Below, piece after piece: positions 41,868-52,005 of a stretch of 64,000 nt of DNA. A program made the position numbers and the translations under genes. The stretch spans positions 4,238 through 68,237 of the forward strand of contig DASZRT010000148.1 in the NCBI GenBank assembly GCA_035549075.1, given 5' to 3'. This DNA is from DASZFV01 sp035549075 (GTDB lineage: Bacteria; Myxococcota_A; Polyangia; Fen-1088). The notes below the pieces were generated by a model. It made no database searches. It worked only from the letters and a program-made list of their open reading frames with translations, and had not been told where the DNA came from. Every line of letters starts with the position of its first letter. Position 1 is the first letter of the stretch.

Positions 41868-43469
41868 CTAACGCAGGTTGATGCCGGCGGCGCCGCACTC
41901 GCGTCGGACGGTGGCCTTGTCGTCGGCGGCGGTGACGTTGTGGAGCGCGCCGCGCGCGTTGGCGAGGTCGCTCTGCTCGCACGCGACGCGCGCGAGGATC
42001 GAGAAGGCGCGGCTCGTGCGCTGGCCGAGGAGGCTGTGTTGGGCCAGGCGCTTCGCTTGCGCGAGATCGCCGTCGTGGAGCTGGTCCTCGGCGGCGTCGA
42101 GCTCGGCGCGCACGGCGTCGGGGATCGCGGCTTCGGCGTGCGAGCGCGCGGCGGCGTGCGCCGGTTCCTTCGCCGCGGGCGTTGGCGGTACGGGCGGCGA
42201 GGTCGGCGCGGGCGGCGATGGATCGTGGACGACGTGCGCCGAAGGCGCGGGCGGCGCCGGCGCCGCGACCGCCGCGGGCGCTGGGTGCACCTGACCGGAC
42301 CTCTGCAGGTGCGTGCTGACGATGAACGAGACGATGCCCACGACGACGAAGAAGGCCGCGAACCAAATGGGCCACTTCGCCGGCGGTTGCGCCGCGGTCG
42401 TGACGGCGATCGGCGGTGCGCCCGTGGGGGCACCACCGGTGAGCGCGGGTGATCCATACGCCGGCGCGACCGTCGCGCCCATGATCTCTTCGCGCGACAG
42501 CGGCGCGCGCGCGCCCGGCGACGCCGCGCCCTCGCCGCCCCCCAACGTCTGCAACGGCTTGCCCGTGAGCGCCTCGATGAACGTCGCGACGTCGGGGAAG
42601 CGATCCTCGGGCTTCTTCGCGAGCGCGCGCTCGACGGCGGCGATCACCGACGCGGGCGCCTCGGGCGCGAGCGTCGCGAGCGGCTCGGGCGTCGACGAGA
42701 CGACCGCCATGATGACGGCGACGACGCTGTCGCCCGAGAACGGCGGCTTGCCCGCGAGCATCTCGTAGACGATCGCGCCCAGCGCGAACAGATCGGTGCG
42801 CGCGTCGATGGCCGCGTTCTTCCCGGCCGCCTGCTCGGGCGCCATGTACTGCGGCGTGCCGATGAGCACCTGGTCTTGCGTCTTCACCGTCTGCGAGCCG
42901 CGGATCTTCGAGATGCCGAAGTCGAGCACCTTGACGCGCTCGCTGACGACGCCACCGGCATCAGTCGGGCACAGGAAGATGTTCTCGGGCTTGAGGTCGC
43001 GGTGGATGACGCCCGCGCGGTGCGCGGCCGCGAGCGCCGAGCCGATCTGCCGCGCGAAATCGAGGGCCGTCGCGACGGGGAGCGCGCCGCGCCCGAGGCG
43101 CGCTCCGAGGCTCTCGCCCGCGAGGTACTCGAGCACCTGGTACGGCGTGCCGTCGGGCAGCTGGTTGAAGTCGAGCACCTCGACGATGCCGGCGTGACCG
43201 ATGCGCGAGGCGACCTCGGCCTCGCGCTTGAAGCGCGCGAGCGCCTGCGCGTCGGCCCCTTGCTGGGCGCCGCCCAGCAACACCTTGATGGCGACGCGCT
43301 TGCCGGGAAGACGCAGGTGGCGAGCGGCCCAGACGGCGCCCATCCCGCCCTTGCCCAGCAGGCCGGTGATCTCGTAGGCGTCAGCAACGACGACGCCCAC
43401 GCCGAGCGCGCCCGCCGACGGCGACGACGATGGTGGCTTCATCGTCGGTTGCGTGCCGTCGTCGGACAT
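41868..43469 (-). CDS. membrane-anchored Hanks-type Ser/Thr protein kinase
   Basis: 533 residues. Kinase domain residues about 32-295 with LLGKGGMGAVW, IHRDLKPEN, VLDFGISK and YMAPEQAAGK, all intact. A linker leads to one transmembrane helix (WPIWFAAFFVVVGIVSFIV), a Pro-rich stretch and a helical C-terminal domain of about 110 residues with TPR-like character (AEDQLHDGDLAQAKRLAQHS, FSILARVACEQSD). It is a different subfamily from the kinase at 5705. Start ATG 43469 has TATAGT eight bases upstream and no Shine-Dalgarno. It is divergent from a secreted protein across only 20 bases. Confidence 0.9.
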   Translation of the reverse strand: MSDDGTQPTMKPPSSSPSAGALGVGVVVADAYEITGLLGKGGMGAVWAARHLRLPGKRVAIKVLLGGAQQGADAQALARFKREAEVASRIGHAGIVEVLDFNQLPDGTPYQVLEYLAGESLGARLGRGALPVATALDFARQIGSALAAAHRAGVIHRDLKPENIFLCPTDAGGVVSERVKVLDFGISKIRGSQTVKTQDQVLIGTPQYMAPEQAAGKNAAIDARTDLFALGAIVYEMLAGKPPFSGDSVVAVIMAVVSSTPEPLATLAPEAPASVIAAVERALAKKPEDRFPDVATFIEALTGKPLQTLGGGEGAASPGARAPLSREEIMGATVAPAYGSPALTGGAPTGAPPIAVTTAAQPPAKWPIWFAAFFVVVGIVSFIVSTHLQRSGQVHPAPAAVAAPAPPAPSAHVVHDPSPPAPTSPPVPPTPAAKEPAHAAARSHAEAAIPDAVRAELDAAEDQLHDGDLAQAKRLAQHSLLGQRTSRAFSILARVACEQSDLANARGALHNVTAADDKATVRRECGAAGINLR

Positions 43470-43476
43470 CCGTGTG

Positions 43477-43483
43477 TACTATA
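43477..43483. promoter_or_regulatory. shared symmetrical -10 for divergent leaderless genes
   Basis: The 20-bp gap 43470-43489 contains GTACTATAC (43476-43484). Read rightward it gives TACTAT seven bases before ATG 43490; read leftward, TATAGT eight bases before ATG 43469. Both would place transcription starts at or next to the start codons, using almost the same hexamer. Confidence 0.6.
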
Positions 43484-43489
43484 CCCGCG

Positions 43490-44293
43490 ATGACCGTCGG
43501 CCGGCTCGCGCTCGTGTGCTCTGTCGCGGCGATCGTCGGCGTCGCGCGCGCGAAGCCCGCCGCGAAGACCGCGGCTGAACCGAAAGGTGACGTGCCCACG
43601 GTCGACGTCGCGCCCGTCAAAGACAAGCTCGCGATCCTCGGCGACGGCAAAGGCCACTACGTCGCGCTCGTGCCGTTCGACGACGGCGGCTGGACGCATG
43701 CCTACTACGGCGACGGCAAGGCGTTCTACGCGCTGCGCGTGATCGGCAGCGGCGCCGTCGGCCACGAGAGCTTCGACTTCACGTTCTGGGATCCGCGCGT
43801 GAAGGCGCGCTACCTCGCCGGCTTGGAGCTCAAGGGCGGCAAGTACGAGGTCACATGCGACACGCGCAAGACCGAGCTTCAGCCGCTGCCCAAGGCCGAG
43901 GCCGACGCCATGATCGCCGCGGCGACGTTTCACGCGCCGCTGTGGCGCTTTCGCGCGTTCGCGCTCGCGCGCGACGACCACGGCATCTACTACTACGTCG
44001 ATCGCCAGCGCGAGCCCGAGGACTCGCTCAACTTTCGTCTGTTCTCGGGGCCGCGCGGCGCGCTCAAGCCGCTCAAGATGACGAACGTCGTCTCGGACTC
44101 CGAGGGCCAGATCTTCTCGACGAAGACCGGCGACCTGCGCCTCGTGCTCGACCGCAAAGAGGCGGCGTGGGTCAAGGGCAAGGCGCGCACGACGCTCGTG
44201 CCGCTGCCCATCGAAGACAACGCTCAGCTCATCTACACCGACCTCGGCGCCTACACGGGCCAGCGCCTCGGCACGCCCTGCGACGACTTTTAA
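43490..44293 (+). CDS. secreted protein of unknown function
   Basis: 267 residues with a short signal (VGRLALVCSVAAIVGVARA). The mature protein is strand-rich with many charged and aromatic residues (GGWTHAYYGDGKAFYALRV, FDFTFWDPRVKARYLAGL, YYYVDRQREPEDSLNFRLFSGPRG) and two Cys (EVTCDTRK, GTPCDDF near the end). The layout resembles other exported myxobacterial proteins I cannot name. Its stop overlaps the histidine kinase stop by four bases (TTAA). Expression is tied to the kinase promoter region, so co-regulation is likely; whether it is a kinase ligand is speculation. Confidence 0.65.
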   Translation: MTVGRLALVCSVAAIVGVARAKPAAKTAAEPKGDVPTVDVAPVKDKLAILGDGKGHYVALVPFDDGGWTHAYYGDGKAFYALRVIGSGAVGHESFDFTFWDPRVKARYLAGLELKGGKYEVTCDTRKTELQPLPKAEADAMIAAATFHAPLWRFRAFALARDDHGIYYYVDRQREPEDSLNFRLFSGPRGALKPLKMTNVVSDSEGQIFSTKTGDLRLVLDRKEAAWVKGKARTTLVPLPIEDNAQLIYTDLGAYTGQRLGTPCDDF

Positions 44294-45090
44294 GCCAGAG
44301 GCAAGTTGACGACGAACGTCGTGCCCGCACCGGGCAGCGACGTCACCGAGATCGCGCCGCCCATGCGCGTGACCAGCTCGCGCGAGATCGCGAGGCCGAG
44401 GCCCGACGACGCCCTGCCCTGGCGCTGCGACACGCCCGCGTCGAACACGCGGTCACGAATCGCGAGCGGCAAGCCCGGGCCGTTGTCGGAGACCTCGAGC
44501 AGCGCACGCGCGCCCGCGACCTCGAGCCGCACGGTGACGAGGTTCTCGCTGCGCGCGCGCTGCGACAGCGCCTCGGCGGCGTTGAGCAACAGGTTCAGCA
44601 CGACCTGAACGAGGCGGCTCGTCGCGCCGCGAACCGGCGGCACTGACGCGAGCTGCGCGTCGACGCGCGTGATGGCCGCGAGCCGCGGCCGCGCGAGCCG
44701 CAGCGCGCGCTCGACGGCGACGCGCGCGTCGGCGAGCTCGGTGGCCGCCGCGGGCCGCAGGAACTGCTGGAAGTCGTGCACGAGGTCGGTGATGAGCCCG
44801 GCGCCCGCCGTCGCGAGCTCGAGATCGGCGGCGAGGGCTTCGAGATCGGGGGCCGTCGCGACGCCGTGACGGCGCAGCTCGCGCAGACGGGCGGTGACCT
44901 CGTCGAGCGCGCCGAGCAACGCGCCCAGCGGGTTCGCGATTTCGTGCGCGAGCCCCGCGCCGAGCGCGCTCGCGCTCGCGAGGCGGTCGAGGCGCGCGAG
45001 CGTCTCGGTCGGCAACGTCGACGTCTCCTCGCGGGTCTCCACCGTCGGGCGCGGCGTCAGTGAGTCGATGAGCGCAGCGGATCGAATCAT
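44290..45090 (-). CDS. sensorless cytoplasmic histidine kinase
   Basis: 266 residues. It has only the transmitter: dimerisation helix with GAGLAHEIANPLGAL (phosphorylated His near residue 48), N box NLLLNAAEAL, G1 DNGPGLP, G2 GLGLAISREL and a closing GAGTTFVVNLPL. No transmembrane or sensor domain, which is typical of NtrB/AtoS-like soluble kinases acting through partner proteins. Start ATG 45090 is preferred over 45114 and 45168 because GGAGGAGGA lies seven bases upstream. No response regulator is adjacent; the sigma-54 activator next door lacks a receiver domain. A partner remains unknown. Confidence 0.82.
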   Translation of the reverse strand: MIRSAALIDSLTPRPTVETREETSTLPTETLARLDRLASASALGAGLAHEIANPLGALLGALDEVTARLRELRRHGVATAPDLEALAADLELATAGAGLITDLVHDFQQFLRPAAATELADARVAVERALRLARPRLAAITRVDAQLASVPPVRGATSRLVQVVLNLLLNAAEALSQRARSENLVTVRLEVAGARALLEVSDNGPGLPLAIRDRVFDAGVSQRQGRASSGLGLAISRELVTRMGGAISVTSLPGAGTTFVVNLPLA

Positions 45091-45164
45091 CGGATCGTCC
45101 TCCTCCTCCGTCATGCGTCGTTCCCGCGACCTGCGCTGAGCAATCGCTGGACCAGCGCTCGCGG

Positions 45165-45230
45165 CCACGATTCCACGTCGCGCCCCACGATCTCACCCAC
45201 ACGCCTTCGTGGTTCCACGAACACCCGTGG
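45165..45230. promoter_or_regulatory. cluster of six CCACG/CGTGG motifs upstream of the histidine kinase
   Basis: CCACG occurs at 45165, 45173, 45185 and 45215, and CGTGG at 45208 and 45226. Two of them form TTCGTGG-TT-CCACGAA (45206-45221), a 7-2-7 inverted repeat. The cluster fills the gap between the STAS stop and the histidine kinase start and resembles an activator (enhancer) binding array. Confidence 0.45.
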
Positions 45231-45491
45231 CTACCGGCGCAGCAGGAGGTCGAGGTACTCACCGCCGCCCTCGACGGTGATCCAAGCTCCCAAGCCCGCG
45301 TGGATCACGGCGAGCGACGCCGCGTCGATCGTCGTCATCTCGGCGGCGTCGACCACGACGCAGCCCTTCTCGGCGACGGCGCGGACGATCTGCTCGCGCA
45401 GCAAGCGTTCGGCCTCGGCCCCCACGAGCTGCCCATGGAGCGCGAGCACGATTCGCTCGCCGACGAGGCGCGCGTCGATCCGAAACGTCAT
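45231..45491 (-). CDS. STAS-domain protein (anti-sigma-antagonist type)
   Basis: 86 residues, a bare STAS domain: IVLALHGQLVGAEAERLL, GCVVVDAAEMTTIDAASLAVIHAGL. The position of the phosphorylatable residue in SpoIIAA-like antagonists (DSSG) is replaced by DAASL, so the Ser may be retained as the second Ser of that segment; regulation by phosphorylation is uncertain. It probably relays signals within the sigma-54/histidine-kinase block. ATG 45491; a sigma-54-like promoter lies 14 bases upstream. Confidence 0.72.
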   Translation of the reverse strand: MTFRIDARLVGERIVLALHGQLVGAEAERLLREQIVRAVAEKGCVVVDAAEMTTIDAASLAVIHAGLGAWITVEGGGEYLDLLLRR

Positions 45492-45504
45492 GCGTCCCCG
45501 AGAC

Positions 45505-45520
45505 AGCAAGGGGCGGGCCG
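45505..45520 (-). promoter_or_regulatory. sigma-54-type promoter candidate before the STAS gene
   Basis: On the minus strand CGGCCCG-CCCC-TTGCT matches the -24/-12 pattern TGGCACG-N4-TTGCW with two substitutions in the -24 part; GG and GC are 12 bases apart as required. The start point would fall about three bases before ATG 45491. Confidence 0.4.
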
Positions 45521-45538
45521 GACGCGGGAGGTCGTGCG

Positions 45539-48010
<2,472 letters not shown>

Positions 48011-48090
48011 CGGGGCCTACCCCTAGGACGTGCCGGGACAAACCCCGACGCCTCCGACGCTTCGTGGGGCGGTATCCCGGCGTCGTCGCG

Positions 48091-48750
48091 TCAGCGTTCC
48101 GGCGAGACGAGCCCGGTGCGGATCGCGTAACGGACGAGGCCGGCGAGGTCGTGGATCTCGAGGCGCTCCATGATCTGGCCGCGGTGCGCCTCGACGGTCT
48201 TCACGGAGAGATTCAGCAGCTGCGCGACCTCTTTCGACGACTTGCCCTCGGCGACGAGCTGCAGAATCTCGCGCTGGCGCGGCGTGAGCCCGTCGTCGGC
48301 GCGCTCGCCCGACCTGCCGTCGGGCGCGCCGTCGCGGCCAAGAAAACCGTCGACGACGTGCTTCGAGATCGCGGGCGACAGGTACACCTCGCCGCGCATG
48401 ACGGCGCCGAGCATGACGGGCAGCTCTTCGGTGGCCGCGTCCTTGAGCATGTAGCCGCGAACGCCGGCGCGCAGCGCCTGCGCGACGTGCGCGGGCGAGC
48501 TGTGCATCGACAAGATCACCATGCGCGTCGCCGGCAGCTCGCGCGTGAGGCGCGCCGCGAGATCGAGGCCGTTCAAGCCGGGCATGCTGACGTCGACGAG
48601 CGCGACGTCGGGCCGCTGCTCGAGGATGAGCGCGAGCGCCGCATGGCCGTCGCCTGCCTCGCCCACGATCTGGGCGCCGGGCACGCCCGACACGAGCGCT
48701 CGAATCCCCGCCCTCACCAACGTGTGATCGTCCGCCAAAACGACGCGCAT
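48091..48750 (-). CDS. NarL/FixJ-family response regulator
   Basis: 219 residues. Receiver domain: acidic pair ADDH near residue 6, phospho-acceptor Asp in LVDVSMPG near 56, conserved T/S-switch in ILSMHSS and Lys in MLKDAA. LuxR-type HTH at the C-terminus (LTPRQREILQLVAEGKSSKEVAQLLNLS). Divergent from a NarX-like histidine kinase 81 bp away, which is almost certainly its partner. The -10 candidate TATCAT lies about 17 bases before ATG 48750. A link to nitrate (narK at 13892) is possible from family resemblance only. Confidence 0.9.
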   Translation of the reverse strand: MRVVLADDHTLVRAGIRALVSGVPGAQIVGEAGDGHAALALILEQRPDVALVDVSMPGLNGLDLAARLTRELPATRMVILSMHSSPAHVAQALRAGVRGYMLKDAATEELPVMLGAVMRGEVYLSPAISKHVVDGFLGRDGAPDGRSGERADDGLTPRQREILQLVAEGKSSKEVAQLLNLSVKTVEAHRGQIMERLEIHDLAGLVRYAIRTGLVSPER

Positions 48751-48831
48751 CGAAATCCCGGCCCCCGATGATACGACGAGTCGCCCGCCCGATACGCGCC
48801 CAAACTGCGCTACAGTCTTCGGGCGAGCGCC

Positions 48832-50136
48832 ATGAGGGACGCTGACAGGACGGGGGAGGCGCCGGCGACGCGCGCAGCGCCAGACGATTGGCGCGGGCCC
48901 GCGCTCGAGGGGATGTTCACGGCGTCGGCGATCCTCGCGCCCCTCGCGGCCGTCACCTCGATCGTCCTGCGCGGGACGGCGGGGCGGGCGATCGACACCG
49001 CGGTCTTGCTCGCCGTCGCCGTCCTCATGCTTCTGGTCCGCCTCGCGCCGCGCACGCTGCTGCGCGCACGCGCCGCCGCGACGGTCTTCGCGCTGTGCGG
49101 GTGCGGAACCTTCGTCGTCGCGCGCCTCGGGCTCGCGCCTGGCTCGACGATGGTGTTCGCGATCGCGAGCGTGTTCGGCGCCGTCTGCTTCGGGCGGCGC
49201 GCGGGCTACGCCATCGTCTTGTGGGGCGGGCTGTCGTTCCTCGTCGTCGGGGCGCTCGTCGCGAAGGGGGTCATCGTCGTGTCGCCCGAAGAGTTCGACA
49301 CGCGCAACTACCAGAACTGGGTGCGCGTCGGCGTCGTGTTCATGCTGATCTCGGGGCTGATGACCAGCGCCGTTTGGTTCGTCATCAAACGGGTCGAGGC
49401 GAGCGCGCGCGACCTGCGCGTCGCCTACGAGCGCCTGGGCCAGCTGCACCTTCGCCTCGAATCGACGAAGGAAAACGAGCGGCGCTTCCTCGCGCGCGAG
49501 CTGCACGACGAGCTCGGGCAGACGCTCACGGCGCTCAAGCTGCAGATCGCGGCGCGCCGCGCGGGCGCGGCCAACGCCGACGCCGATGCGCTGGCCCTCA
49601 TCGACGATCTCATCGCGCGCGTGCGCCGCATGTCGGGCGACCTGCGGCCGCCGTTGCTCGACGAGGTCGGGCTCGTGCCGGCGCTGCGCGCGTTTCTCGT
49701 GGCCCAGGCCTCGCTCTCGGGCGTCGCCATGACGCTCGACGCGGACGAAGGCCACGTCGAAGGCGACGGGCGCCTGTCGCCCGACCTCGAGATCACGTGC
49801 TTCCGCATCGTCCAAGAGGCGATCACGAACGCGATCCGCCACGCCGACGCGCGCGACCTGCGCGTGCGCCTCGAACGCGCGTCCAACCACGTCACGCTGC
49901 GCATCACCGACGACGGCCGTGGGTTCGACATGGGCGTGCGGCTCGAGAGCGCGGCCGCCGACGGCCACCTCGGCGTCGTCGGCATGCGCGAGCGCGTGCG
50001 CGCGCATGGCGGTGGGTTCTCGATGCGTTCGCGCCCGGGCGCGGGCACGACGATCGAGGTCGAGCTGCCGCTCCCCGTCGAGGTGCGAGGACCGTCCGAA
50101 GTTGGCCCCGCCGCGTCCGCCGCGCTACCTTCCTGA
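48832..50136 (+). CDS. NarX/DegS-type membrane histidine kinase
   Basis: 434 residues. About five or six transmembrane helices (residues 26-190) form an integral sensor without a large loop, followed by a short coiled coil, a HisKA_3 dimerisation domain with ERRFLARELHDELGQTL (His near residue 222) and a HATPase_c domain (ITDDGRGFDM, HLGVVGMRERV, GAGTTIEVELPL). The membrane-buried sensor suggests sensing of membrane state or small molecules. Cognate to the divergent NarL-type regulator. TACAGT lies 15 bases before the ATG. Confidence 0.88.
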   Translation: MRDADRTGEAPATRAAPDDWRGPALEGMFTASAILAPLAAVTSIVLRGTAGRAIDTAVLLAVAVLMLLVRLAPRTLLRARAAATVFALCGCGTFVVARLGLAPGSTMVFAIASVFGAVCFGRRAGYAIVLWGGLSFLVVGALVAKGVIVVSPEEFDTRNYQNWVRVGVVFMLISGLMTSAVWFVIKRVEASARDLRVAYERLGQLHLRLESTKENERRFLARELHDELGQTLTALKLQIAARRAGAANADADALALIDDLIARVRRMSGDLRPPLLDEVGLVPALRAFLVAQASLSGVAMTLDADEGHVEGDGRLSPDLEITCFRIVQEAITNAIRHADARDLRVRLERASNHVTLRITDDGRGFDMGVRLESAAADGHLGVVGMRERVRAHGGGFSMRSRPGAGTTIEVELPLPVEVRGPSEVGPAASAALPS

Positions 50137-50143
50137 CCCCGAA

Positions 50144-51040
50144 ATGAAGCCAGGCGAGGCACCCAAAGGCGAGCCGCTGCGCGCGGCGCTGCGCGATGCG
50201 CTCGCGGGGCGACCCGCGGCGCTCGACGATCTCTTCATGCGCCACGGCGGCGGGCCCGATCCGCGGCCCAACCTCAAGCTCGCTGCCGCCTTCGGCGACG
50301 AGGTCGCGGCGCTCGACGACGACGGCCGCGCGCCCGCGCGTGTGCTCGCGCGCCTCGCGGCCGAGGACGCCGCGCCCGACACGGCGCAGGTGTTCGCGCC
50401 CATGGCGGCGGCGTTTGGCTGGCTCGCGCGTGCGCGCGCCGGCCACGACGTCGAGCTCGCGTGGGACGCGCTGCGCGAGCTCGCGGGCGACGAGCGCGCG
50501 CCCGTGCGCGAGGCGACGCGGACCGCGCTGCAAGCGTTCGCGCTCACCCGCGCCCGTGCCAGCGAGCTGCTCGCGCACGCGACCGAGTGGCTCGAGGCCG
50601 AGAACCGCGAGGTTCGGTACGAGGCGGCCGGCGTCGTCGTCGAGACCTTCGGTGATCGTCAGGTGCTCGCGGCGGCGCGGCTCACGGACGTGCAGTCGTA
50701 TTTGTCGCGCGCGATCGCCGAGGCGGCCGACGCGCCTCGTTCCGCCGAGCGCTCGGATGGGCGTCGTCGCTTGCTCGTGGCGCTGCCGCGCACGCTGGCC
50801 GGTGTCGTCGCGGGCGGCGCCGAGAGCGACGTCGCGTGGCTCGAGGCCGAGTGCATCGCCGCGAAGCAGCCCGACGTGCGCGCCGCCCTCTCGACCTGCG
50901 TCCAGCGCGTGCAGGCGGCGAGCCCCGTCGACGGCCGCCGGGTGCGCGCCGCGCTCGAAGGCAGCGCCAAGCCGCCGCGCGACCCCACGCGCATCCGCCC
51001 CGGCGCCGGCCGCGGCAAGGCGTCGCGCCACACGAAATAG
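50144..51040 (+). CDS. HEAT/ARM-like repeat protein
   Basis: 298 residues, cytoplasmic, all-helical with Ala-rich amphipathic helices of about 30-40 residues (ELAWDALRELAGDERAPVREATRTALQAFA; ATEWLEAENREVRYEAAGVVVETFGD), which fits HEAT/ARM-type scaffolds. The Arg/Lys-rich C-terminal tail is disordered. Starts eight bases after the histidine-kinase stop and may be co-transcribed; TACCTT (50126-50131) also gives a possible own -10. Function unknown, possibly a protein-binding scaffold. Confidence 0.55.
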   Translation: MKPGEAPKGEPLRAALRDALAGRPAALDDLFMRHGGGPDPRPNLKLAAAFGDEVAALDDDGRAPARVLARLAAEDAAPDTAQVFAPMAAAFGWLARARAGHDVELAWDALRELAGDERAPVREATRTALQAFALTRARASELLAHATEWLEAENREVRYEAAGVVVETFGDRQVLAAARLTDVQSYLSRAIAEAADAPRSAERSDGRRRLLVALPRTLAGVVAGGAESDVAWLEAECIAAKQPDVRAALSTCVQRVQAASPVDGRRVRAALEGSAKPPRDPTRIRPGAGRGKASRHTK

Positions 51041-51054
51041 CTAGGGCCGAGGCA

Positions 51055-51486
51055 CTAGCAGGCCGAAACCGGCTCGCGCGCGCGGCCGTCGACGCTCGTG
51101 CGCGCCGCCGCTTCGCCCAAGAACACGCCCACGATCATCGCGCCCACGAAGGCCCACGCGGGCGGGGAGCCGAACCCGAGCGACACGATCGCAGGCCCCG
51201 GGCAGTAGCCCGCGAGCCCCCACCCCACGCCGAAGATCGCGGCGCCGCCCACGAGGCGCGCGTCGATCGGCGCCGGCTCGCGCGAGACGGGCGCGACGCG
51301 CCGGCCGAGACGAAGCGCGAGCGCGTGCACGCCGATCGCGCCGGCCATGACGAAGGCCAGGCGCGGATCCCACGCGCGCGTCACGTCGAGGAACGCGACG
51401 ACGTTGCGTGGATCGGCCATGCCCGAGACGACGAGCCCCGCGCCGAAGAGCAGCCCCGAGAACAGCGCCGTCGCGCCCCGCTTCAC
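51055..51486 (-). CDS. YedE/YeeE-family sulphur-transport half, C-terminal type
   Basis: 143 residues from GTG 51486, whose GTGA overlaps the stop of the upstream half. Three to four transmembrane helices; FGVGWGLAGYCPGPAIVSLGFG contains the conserved Cys/Gly motif of the YeeE/YedE (DUF395/DUF6691) family, inner-membrane proteins that move thiosulphate or reduced sulphur, and carries a Cys near the C-terminus. Together with its neighbour it forms the split two-gene version. Confidence 0.85.
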   Translation of the reverse strand: MKRGATALFSGLLFGAGLVVSGMADPRNVVAFLDVTRAWDPRLAFVMAGAIGVHALALRLGRRVAPVSREPAPIDARLVGGAAIFGVGWGLAGYCPGPAIVSLGFGSPPAWAFVGAMIVGVFLGEAAARTSVDGRAREPVSAC

Positions 51487-51917
51487 CGCGGCACGCTCCA
51501 GCCCGGCGCGACGTGGCCGACGACGAGCACGGTGAGCGCCGCCGCAGCCATGAACGTCAGCACCGCCACGAGCGAACGGCGCGACCCGCGCGACAGCCCG
51601 CACACCCCGTGGCCCGACGTGCACCCGCCGCCGAGCCGCGTCCCGAACCCGACGAGCACGCCCGCGATGAGCAGCGGCGCCGGCGCCTGCCCCACGGCCG
51701 CGGGACGCGCGCCGACGAGCGCCGCGACGACGCCCGCGATGACCAACCCGACGAGAAACGGCACGCGCGCGCCGCGATCGCTGCGCTCGCGCAGCGCGCC
51801 CGCGAGCACGCCGCTCACGCCGGCGACGCGCCGGTTCGCGAACCAGTAGACGCTCGCCGCCGCGCCGATGAGCGCGCCGCCGAGCAACGCCCGAAGCCAT
51901 CCCACGTGCGAATCCAT
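51483..51917 (-). CDS. YedE/YeeE-family sulphur-transport half, N-terminal type
   Basis: 144 residues. Four transmembrane helices and the family motif GFGTRLGGGCTSGHGVCGLSR with both conserved Cys. Partner of the next gene in a split YeeE/YedE pair for thiosulphate or persulphide-related transport. Start ATG 51917 is preferred to 51929: TATGTC (51925-51930) is seven bases before it and the upstream ATG lies inside the operator palindrome. In many bacteria such pairs are controlled by ArsR-type persulphide sensors (BigR/SqrR); no such gene is in the window. Confidence 0.85.
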   Translation of the reverse strand: MDSHVGWLRALLGGALIGAAASVYWFANRRVAGVSGVLAGALRERSDRGARVPFLVGLVIAGVVAALVGARPAAVGQAPAPLLIAGVLVGFGTRLGGGCTSGHGVCGLSRGSRRSLVAVLTFMAAAALTVLVVGHVAPGWSVPR

Positions 51918-51919
51918 TT

Positions 51920-51939
51920 TGATGGACATATGTCTATCA
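51920..51939. promoter_or_regulatory. 20-bp operator-like palindrome before the YedE pair
   Basis: TGATGGACATATGTCTATCA is an inverted repeat with a single mismatched pair, ending three bases before ATG 51917 and covering its -10-like TATGTC. Its AT-centred symmetry and position suit an ArsR/SmtB-type repressor such as BigR/SqrR. Confidence 0.6.
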
Positions 51940-52005
51940 CAACTTTTCGGTGACGACCCGCGCGTTCGAGGCGGCGCCCACGACGCCGCGTGCTAGAGCC
52001 GCCTG

